Positions 57,213-64,000 of a stretch of DNA of 64,000 nt are shown piece after piece. Below the pieces are notes generated by a model. The model ran no database searches and was not told the origin of the DNA. It saw only the letters and a program-made list of their open reading frames with translations. The translations under genes and the position numbers were made by a program. Source of the DNA: Lota lota (taxonomy: Eukaryota > Chordata > Actinopteri > Gadiformes > Lotidae); NCBI GenBank assembly GCA_026745465.1, contig JACYXH010000312.1, positions 1,819,042 through 1,883,041 on the forward strand. The letters are read 5' to 3'. Position 1 is the first letter of the stretch, and the number at the start of each line of letters is the position of its first letter.

Positions 57213-57854
57213 TTGTTATGTTATACAGATCAAGACAATGATGATCTACATTCACTATATGGCGACGAGAACATGCACAGTGGATATTTAGATGGTGTTA
57301 CAACTAACGAATGGTTACAAGACTTTTCCACCTATCTGGGGGGAAAGAATCTTACATATCTACAGGATGGATTGGACAACAAGTTGGTGGTGGAAACGCT
57401 GATGGTGGATGAGGATTGGAACCTAACGACGCCGCGTCTAAACCCTGAATCCCTGGGCATTTTGAGAGCTATGACATGTGTATGTGTGGAAGCCATCATC
57501 AACCAGAAGGTCCGGGCAGACTGTTGGGGATGCGCGTACAACAACCCAATCCAACGACGACATAGTTGTGTGCAAGGACTGTCATGGTATCATTACGAAG
57601 CCCATTATGACCTTATATGTGCATTGTTGTACAGAAAACCCTTCCAGATACTTTTACAAACTATTACAAAAAATACAACTGGTCTATCAGTTGCCCCTGA
57701 CAAAATTATAGGTGTATCAGAATCTGTTCTATGCGATTTACTCTCTGTAACAAATGTTACTGATAAAATGACTGAAATAAGAGAAAAGCATGTCACCCCT
57801 GAACATCAGAGTAAAATCTTTGACGCAACACTGATATGGTGTCGTACATTGTAG
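57213..57854 (+). CDS. Unrecognised viral-type ORF with Cys/His motif, copy 3
   Basis: 213 residues. The N-terminal third is acidic. Near residue 105 there is CWGC followed about ten residues later by HSC, a possible zinc-binding site, and the C-terminal half is helical in character. Translation may begin within an exon, because a splice-acceptor-like TTATACAG lies just after the first ATG. It lies 20 bases before a second ORF and about 0.5 kb before an integrase in the same direction, as in compact DNA viruses. I do not recognise the family with certainty. Copy 1 keeps only the first part. Confidence 0.5.
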   Translation: MLCYTDQDNDDLHSLYGDENMHSGYLDGVTTNEWLQDFSTYLGGKNLTYLQDGLDNKLVVETLMVDEDWNLTTPRLNPESLGILRAMTCVCVEAIINQKVRADCWGCAYNNPIQRRHSCVQGLSWYHYEAHYDLICALLYRKPFQILLQTITKNTTGLSVAPDKIIGVSESVLCDLLSVTNVTDKMTEIREKHVTPEHQSKIFDATLIWCRTL

Positions 57855-57874
57855 GGTGTAACCTGTGATTTAAA

Positions 57875-58318
57875 ATGGGTAATTTGATTTCTTATGGTTA
57901 TGACATGTTTACACAATCTGTATCCGATAGGCTTGCTGTTCTGATGTATAGCATAGTGGAAAATATTGATGGTATTAAGCCTAGGGGATGTGATACTTTT
58001 GTCAATCATAATATATACATCAAACACTTGTATAAGGATTGGAATGATATGGTCAAAACATGCTCACATGACATGACGCCTCTGGATTTAAAAAAGCTAT
58101 CTGAATTAATAAACTATTTCTCCGATAGTATGTGTTTTAGTGTCGGTCATGTTATGTGTGTATGTGCATTTGTATGTGATGTCTTCAAATTGAACATGAA
58201 TAAAAATGTGAATTGTCTTGCTACGGCTCGATTGGTAGCTTGTAAAATGGTACAGAAAAATAAAACAGCATGTAAGCAGTATCTTGCCATTGTGGAGAGT
58301 GGGGAGGGTTTTTTTTAA
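57875..58318 (+). CDS. Small viral-type ORF, possibly Bcl-2-like, copy 3
   Basis: 147 residues with an MG start. The spacing and hydrophobicity of the segment around FSVGHVMCVCAFVCD (about residues 88-102) recall the BH1 region of Bcl-2 proteins, in which a Gly-(Arg/His) pair leads into a hydrophobic helix. Some adintovirus-type genomes are reported to carry Bcl-2 homologues, which would block host cell death. Other landmarks (BH3, BH2) are not clear by eye, so the assignment is tentative. The ORF is intact here, deleted from copy 1 and absent from copy 2. Confidence 0.4.
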   Translation: MGNLISYGYDMFTQSVSDRLAVLMYSIVENIDGIKPRGCDTFVNHNIYIKHLYKDWNDMVKTCSHDMTPLDLKKLSELINYFSDSMCFSVGHVMCVCAFVCDVFKLNMNKNVNCLATARLVACKMVQKNKTACKQYLAIVESGEGFF

Positions 58319-58370
58319 ATAAAAAAGATGCAAACTCTGTTCAGTGTTCAGTTTGTCATCCTTAGACGAT

Positions 58371-58946
58371 ATGGATAGACTGTTGTCTAAAGCTTATTAC
58401 GACCCCGCCGGGCCTGGTGCTTATGGGGGTATTAATAAACTACGAGCGGCCCTGAAACATAGCAAGGGTCAGATACCTCCTCTAGAATATGTCAAGAAAT
58501 GGTTATTGAAGCAAGACCCTTATACTCTGCATACCCCATCTGCGATACATTTCCGTAGAAACAGAGTATTGGTTAGTGGTATAGATAAACAGTTCCAGGC
58601 TGATCTAGTGGAAATGACAGAGTATTCAACCGAAAATGATGGTGTGCGTTTTCTGTTGACGTGTATCGATGTGTTTTCAAAATACGCATGGGTGCGTTGT
58701 TTACCATCCAAGAGTGCGAACAACATCAGCAAAGCTTTTGGAGATCTTCTGAAAGAAGGCCGTATCTTAGATAAACTGCTGACTGATGCTGGAAAAGAAT
58801 TTTACAACAAAATGTTTCAGCGTTTGTTAGAGAGGCATAACATTAAACATTTCTCTACATCTAACGAGACCACGGCCAGTATAGTTGAGCGTTTCAACAG
58901 GACTCTAAATACAATTGTGGAATTTATTTTAGTTATACGTCCATAA
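58371..58946 (+). pseudogene. Polinton/adintovirus-like retroviral-type integrase, C-terminally short, copy 3
   Basis: I chose the ATG at 58371 (MDRLLSKAYYDP), because the Polinton integrase N-terminus begins in this style; the frame is open from 58344. The DDE core is complete: aspartate in FQADLVEM, aspartate in LLTDAGKEFYN and glutamate in SIVERFNRTL, with a D-x33-E spacing by my count. The protein stops soon after the core, about 190 residues, so the C-terminal region usual for Polinton integrases is missing. No DNA polymerase, packaging ATPase or capsid gene is nearby, so this is a fragment of a once-integrated large element. Confidence 0.75.
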
Positions 58947-60318
58947 ACTTAAAAAAACATCATAACTAAATAGTATGCCTTTCATTTGCCTTGTGAATAC
59001 ATTGTGTGCATGACATGTGCTGGTCTTGTATTATATATTAATGAGGTATTAGTGAGGTCTTTAAACACTGTGTGAAAACCAAACAAAGACAATCAATATT
59101 CAAAATGTACTACCCGGCAGCCAGCAAGGAAGCTTTAGTTTGTCTTTCATACCACAAAGCACAATTAAAAAAATAAAATAAAAAATAAAAACACGTTCTC
59201 TATCTCCTGTTTCTATAATGAAGCACTTGGCTTATTTGATGAATTGTATGTACTCGCATGATTCTTACAATTTCTGGGTAGTATCTTCATGGTTTAATGT
59301 ACTTATTGTAAATTGCTTTGGATTAAGGCAACTTAAATGTAATGAAATGTAACCATTTCAGTAGAAAATACTTTATTTCCAGATACATTATTTAGTCTGT
59401 GTATGATCATTATCATATCCAAAGAAATGATTCCTTGGCTGTTAAGAAATAAAAGGTGATACAAATAAATTATAATAAAATATGAACACACCATTACATG
59501 GATGTTGGTTCTCCGTAGGAATTTCTTCATGTGAACCTATAAAAAAGGGAAGATACAATAAGCATATTTTACAAAATATATTGTTATTATACAGCCATGG
59601 CGATAAAATGACCGACATGTAAAATATTAACTCGATCAATGATTGCACAATATTTGTGATAAATGTCATAGTGACCCTTCAGATAATAGACCAGACATAA
59701 GTAGCATATAACAGCTTTATAACAATGGTTTGAAGAGGTGGCCTTTTTTTTTATCACCTTTATCAGGCATGTATTCTGCCACGATTTTGAGTTTAACATA
59801 TTTATCACAGGAATGAATAACCATAGATGATACATTCATTTTAAACCTTTCCTTAATGCCAAGCCATGTAAGGGTTTCAATATCAAATCTAAATAAAAAC
59901 ACAAGACCATCAACATTACACTAGTCAACCCATGATATATCAACAGACATTTCTTGTAAGATTTGTATCTTTACTTTGGGTTTCGGTAAACAACCAAACT
60001 TTCTGTTTGGTTGAGGCTTGTCTCACTGCTTTTCAGGTGGCAGACAACCAAAAACAGGAACAAAGTCCTTCTGTTTTGGCTGTGCTGAGTTGCCCTACAG
60101 GTTTGTAAGGCTAATCAGTAGACAAAGAAACGTGTTCCTTGTTTTCCATTCCAGCTCACATCTTTATTCCTTGATTACTTTTGTTTTGCTCCAAAGTCCA
60201 TTCGCAAATCTAACTTTGTGTTTGTTCAGGAACGATAGCATGCAACAATACTCTTTGTACTCAAGCTATTCACCTATCCTAGAAGGCACTTCTGGGAAAG
60301 CCCAAGAAGAGTACTTAC
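58947..60318. other. Non-coding region with fish repeat tail, copy 3
   Basis: Fish interspersed repeat tail at about 59216-59354. Conserved minus-strand frames at 59587-59902 are broken by an A run (see findings). No firm gene. Confidence 0.5.
59216..59354 (+). repeat. Fish interspersed repeat tail, copy 3
   Basis: Orthologue of 6182-6320. Confidence 0.5.
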
Positions 60319-60423
60319 GTTTAGCGCATCGTTTTCTCAGGAAGAACAGCAGTCCTATGATCACTAAAACAGCGACCACAGAGGGGACTACTTTGGATGC
60401 CAATTGTGAATCTGGATTTGGAG
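60319..60423 (-). CDS. IgSF receptor transmembrane exon, copy 3
   Basis: A phase 1-1 exon of 105 bases; acceptor TTTCTTTCAG, donor GTAAGT intact. It encodes a stem, the helix VVAVLVIIGLLFFL and a basic RKRC stop-transfer. It is two codons longer at the 5' end than in copies 1 and 2, because the acceptor lies further upstream. It would anchor the V-domain of 61911-62243 in the plasma membrane as a type I protein. Confidence 0.72.
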
Positions 60424-60682
60424 CTGAAAGAAAGTAAAGATTAAGATTTTCTTAGTGTATGTGACATGCTCTTTTGTTGTCACACTCCTCTCATCAACAG
60501 CTTCAACCTGCATTGTGTAACTTTCTCACTGCTGCCAACACATTTGCTAGCAGATCATTTTTTGAAATGATGAAGCATAAATCCTGTGAACAGTTGCATT
60601 CATTTCAGCCCTCAGCTAATCCATGTAACACACCCATGAGTGTAATTGGTAATCAAAATCTGGCCTACGGGTGAAATTGTTA

Positions 60683-61037
60683 TTAGGGTAGAGAAGGCCT
60701 CAGAGAGAACGATACTTTCATAGTAAAGGGGAACGTTATAGTGGGCTTCTCTTTCCCTGCCTCCACTGCTATTGGAGGCTCTGGGAAGCTGTGTTCGGGG
60801 CTCACTCTGCTACAGAGGAGACAGGTGTATGCATAGGTATTTTGCACAACTCTTGTGTGCTTCTTTGCTTTTAGAAGTCTCATCTGTCCTAGATGCAATA
60901 TCTCATAAAGGAATTACTGCAACAATAGCGTCCTGTAAATGGCTGGGTGTCAAATCATAACTGTGTTCATCAAACCAACCGGTTGTCTGTTCAGAGCTAC
61001 CATCATCCCAGGAAGGCGTCGTAACATTCTGGTTGTT
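60683..61037 (-). pseudogene. Duplicated, decayed IgSF exon block, copy 3
   Basis: A second copy of the hydrophilic exon region (compare 61351-61583), with the TGA stop as in copies 1 and 2 and only part of its 5' end. Copy 3 therefore carries two versions side by side, the intact one upstream in transcription order. Confidence 0.5.
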
Positions 61038-61042
61038 TTAGA

Positions 61043-61180
61043 TCTTTCTCACCTTCATAGTAAAGGGAAACGTTATAGTGGGCTTCTCTTTCCCTGCCTC
61101 CACTGCTATTGTAGGCTACACATGTGAAGAGTTTGGAGTTTCCAGCCAGTCCAAATTGCTGGTGCGGATGCAACGTAGAT
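61043..61180 (-). pseudogene. Ig-domain exon 3' end, remnant in copy 3
   Basis: The minus-strand frame reads GNSKLFTCVAYNSSGG then a stretch ending in YYEG and a donor-like GTGAGA. The F-strand-like Phe-Thr-Cys and the position of the donor suggest the end of a second Ig domain exon. The first half of the domain (B-strand Cys, C-strand Trp) is missing, so it is a fragment. Copies 1 and 2 keep only its last part. Confidence 0.4.
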
Positions 61181-61350
61181 CTTCCGTCCTGATAGTGTAA
61201 TGGAAAATCCGGATGTTGTTGGCTTATCTTTAAGTTTGCTTTCTCATGTTGTGTTATCTAGCCCCCCCTGTGTGTAAACGGTACCCATTTGCCCTGGAGT
61301 GAACTGAACAAAGGGGGGTAGGCTCAGTAGCTGCCGGTGAAAACCGCAGG

Positions 61351-61583
61351 TCATAATTGACGACCGTAAAGAAGGCAGGGGCCTAAAGGCCTCTGGCTTT
61401 TAGAAGTCTCATCTGTCCTAGACTCAATATCTCTTAAAGGAATAGCGTCCTGTTCATGGATGGGTGTCAACTGACCGTGTTCGTCAAGTAGCTTTCCCGT
61501 ATCACAGCCACCATCATCGCAGGAAGGCATCGTAACCTTCTGGTTGTTTTCAGTCACTCCGGTGGTCGGACTGCTATAGGTGG
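61351..61583 (-). CDS. IgSF gene hydrophilic exon, longer form, copy 3
   Basis: A 233-base phase-1 segment after acceptor CTTTTCAG. It starts ATYSSPTTGV like the others but stays open where copies 1 and 2 have TGA (AGA here). It continues through an acidic/basic stretch (RDIESRTDETSKS) to a later stop. The composition suits a cytoplasmic or stalk region. Because the transmembrane exon lies further downstream, this is either an alternative last exon or an exon rearranged from a neighbouring gene copy. Confidence 0.5.
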
Positions 61584-61910
61584 CTGAAAAGAGAAAACAT
61601 AATGGGGTGAATCCATGAATTTAATCTGCTTAGTTTGTTATGAATATCTCTAAAAACGAAATGTGTGTCAAATTTCTTAAGGGGTATTTCTACTTTTGCT
61701 CAAATAGAAACTATGCACTGATCCTCAAGCTGTTTTCAGTTTTCTATGGAGCTACTACAAGAAGGATCTCCTCTCAAAACAACTAAAGAAGACGTTATTG
61801 CTTTTGGCATATTTGTATTAATAACCTCATGCTTTTGCTTTTCCCTTCAAGTCACACAGCTCGTTGTCCAAAAACACAATATTTCTTTATCAGCGATAGG
61901 CCAGACCCAC

Positions 61911-62243
61911 CTGAGAGTTCGAGGCTGGCTGAGCTGTCACAATAGCCTCTATTAGTGGTCACTTTGCACATGTAGTTTCCAACGTCTCCCAGCATGGTGT
62001 TGGTCACCAGCATCGAGACATTCAAGTTGTCCTCATTCCAGTATGGCTCAGCCAATGTAAAGCGTGGTTGAGATGTGAGGCCATTACCTCTTTTGTATTC
62101 TATTAAAGTGGCTTCTTCTTTCATCCAAAGTACCATCTCTATCCGTGCATCTGGCACTCCTGAAAGATTCACAATGCACTCCAACAATGACTGTTGGCCT
62201 AACCGTCCTTGCTTGTAGTCATTACACTTCAGATTTACAAACC
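61911..62243 (-). CDS. IgSF receptor V-set exon, copy 3
   Basis: A 333-base phase 1-1 exon with no stop, acceptor TCTTTGCAG and donor GTGGGT. Landmarks: LECIVNL (B Cys), VLWMKEE (C Trp), DVGNYMC (F motif). Compared with copy 2, about 15 of 111 residues differ, clustered in the loops between the Trp and the F strand. With its signal exon and transmembrane exon it gives an apparently functional V-domain receptor. Confidence 0.8.
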
Positions 62244-62361
62244 CTGCAAAGATAAATGTTCAAATTAGATCAGAGTATTATTAATACATTATATATATAT
62301 ATGAATATTATATAACACATATCACTGATTAAAGTTGGTTACGGTAAATATACCAACTTAC

Positions 62362-62431
62362 TGAAATCACACCCAGCAATGATATTGCAGATAAGGGTCA
62401 GGGACAGCAAGCACACTCCCCAGGAGGCCAT
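62362..62431 (-). CDS. IgSF receptor signal-peptide exon, copy 3
   Basis: ATG, hydrophobic leader and GTAAGT donor as in copy 2; 70 bases, phase 1 exit. It begins MASWGVCLLSLTLICNIIAG. Confidence 0.82.
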
Positions 62432-64000
62432 GATCTCTGTAGGGTTATTCACACAGCTCTTAGCTTTCTTTTTTATTTTTCTACCATCTATTGGTCAACA
62501 AGATGCACACATTTAACATTGCCAAGCTTCAACTGGATATACTAGACTTTCTTCCCCCATAGTCATGTTCCTATTACTCTCCAAATGCCCTTGCCAGTGC
62601 AGCTGAGAATCGATGTAAGTAACATGTAAGATGTAAGTAACGCCTGTGCATTGCACAGAAGTAGGAAGTATGCAGGTGAGTCTTTTTCTATTAAATTGCC
62701 TACAGATAAATCTGTTCACTTTTCCGGGGATCAAATATCCCAGTTAAAGCCATTGATTGGATTTGGCTTTAGAGCAATTAGGCCTGCCCTAAATGTTAAC
62801 AATACATCTTTGATCCAGCAGTCCTATTGATACATACAAATAAATAACAAGGATTTCATTAATCGGTAGAAGTAGTGCTCTGTGTATATCGTTTAGGGAA
62901 CTTTGAGAATCACCCCGCAAGAATAATTTTGCCCAAAAACATATCTTGACGTACACAGACTCTCACAGTCTACTGTGAGTGACTTTCATTGACCAGTGTA
63001 GCAGTAGTGCAGAGATATTGCATTCTCCCATTTCACAGCAAGACACCATCGTTTTTCCCCCACCACGTTTATCACACAAAGAAGTAACTTTCAAATCAGC
63101 TAGTAGTTCTAGCTAGCAAGCTATATACTCAAAAAGCGAAGCTATTCAATCGCATGCACATAGTTGATTGACAGCCAGAGATGCTCATAAGTCCTTTTTT
63201 GCAAGTCCAAGTCAAGTCTCAAGTCTTTCTTTGCAAGTCCAAATCAAGTCTCAAATCTCTTATGGTTGTAATAGGGTTGCACTGATCCCACTTTTTCATT
63301 ACCGATACAGACTCTGAGCAACACATCTTGGAATGGGCCGGAACCGAGTACCGATCTAATACCAGAGGAGTTTTTTCTTTCAATAAAAAGCTGCAAATTG
63401 GGCTAGCCTTATCCCACATGTTTTTTAAAATATGAATATATTAAATGGATATGTACAACATGAAATGATTTTGCACAAATATAACTCATATAAGCTGAAT
63501 ATTAGACTAGCCCATTTCCAAACGTTGAATAAAGTAAATGGAAACATACAGCATGACTGAATTGTATGCAATATAAATATATTAATTTATTATAGCTTCT
63601 TAAAAATATATAGGCCTACACACCAGCCAAATTAACATTATAAGATACATAGTGTATGTTTTTACTATTTGTTTGTTCCCTGTATCCCTGACATCTCTTA
63701 CTATAATCATTGTGTGCTGATTATATCAGGGTTCTTAGCAAAACAAGAAAAAATAAATAAAGATCTTACCTACTGCAGCTTTAACAAAGTCAAAGTCAAC
63801 GTTTCAAACTGCAAGACGCGATTGGTAAATAAAACCACAATAGGTGTTTATTATGCATCGCGCTGCTGGGTTAGGTTTAATCTCCTTTTGTTGCACAGAA
63901 ACATTGAATGTTTCACATACGAAAAAGGAAAGTGGTGGCCCCGACGAACAGCGACAAGGGTTCCAACTTGGCGTTAGGTGAACGCAGACATCGCCTAAAC
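62432..64000. other. 5' flank of IgSF gene and non-coding DNA, copy 3
   Basis: Includes the CAAGTC minisatellite (about 63197-63258) and the interspersed repeat fragment (about 63269-63362). No gene is supported before the window ends. Confidence 0.5.

Overview
The window is animal nuclear DNA, almost certainly from a teleost fish. It carries chromodomain-bearing Ty3/Gypsy elements of the sushi type, intron-split immunoglobulin-superfamily exons, a Polinton/adintovirus-like integrase, long (CA)n microsatellites and a tail motif common among fish interspersed repeats. There is no bacterial-style gene organisation; every long intact reading frame belongs to a mobile element.

The backbone is a tandem segmental duplication present in three copies: copy 1 about 2129-22385 (its left flank starts before the window), copy 2 about 22386-51060, copy 3 about 51061 to beyond 64000. 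In order, each unit carries a short remnant of a Mag-like integrase C-terminus, a (CA)n tract, non-coding DNA, the transmembrane exon of an IgSF receptor gene on the minus strand, that gene's V-set and signal-peptide exons, a CAAGTC minisatellite and, where the window reaches it, a G-tract / AT-palindrome / GAGG-tract module. A cluster of viral early-type ORFs plus integrase (adintovirus/Polinton-like) is best preserved in copy 3 (about 56.3-58.9 kb), internally deleted in copy 1 (5395-5918) and absent from copy 2.

The units differ mainly in mobile-element load. Copy 1 holds two plus-strand sushi-like chromoviruses (7449-12671 and 14779-20139). A minus-strand chromovirus lies at the left edge of copy 2 (23839-33856), and its truncated sister lies at 1-2128 beside copy 1. 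The 23839-33856 element is itself interrupted by a young Mag-like element (28115-32917) with indistinguishable LTRs and an intact 1352-codon gag-pol frame. Copy 2 also has a nearly intact non-chromodomain Gypsy element (44297-49616) and three solo LTRs. Target-site duplications were confirmed for most insertions by comparison with the empty site in another copy.

The receptor gene reads signal exon, V-set exon, an optional hydrophilic exon with a stop, then a transmembrane exon, all joined in phase 1. Copy 1 is probably dead (nonsense codon and lost splice donor); copies 2 and 3 keep open exons. The V-set exon differs between copies several times more than the adjacent intron, mostly at amino-acid-changing positions. 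The three chromovirus families each carry a 10-nt self-priming pair (primer-binding site against LTR) with compensatory changes, whereas the two non-chromodomain elements carry a tRNA-Leu-type primer-binding site.
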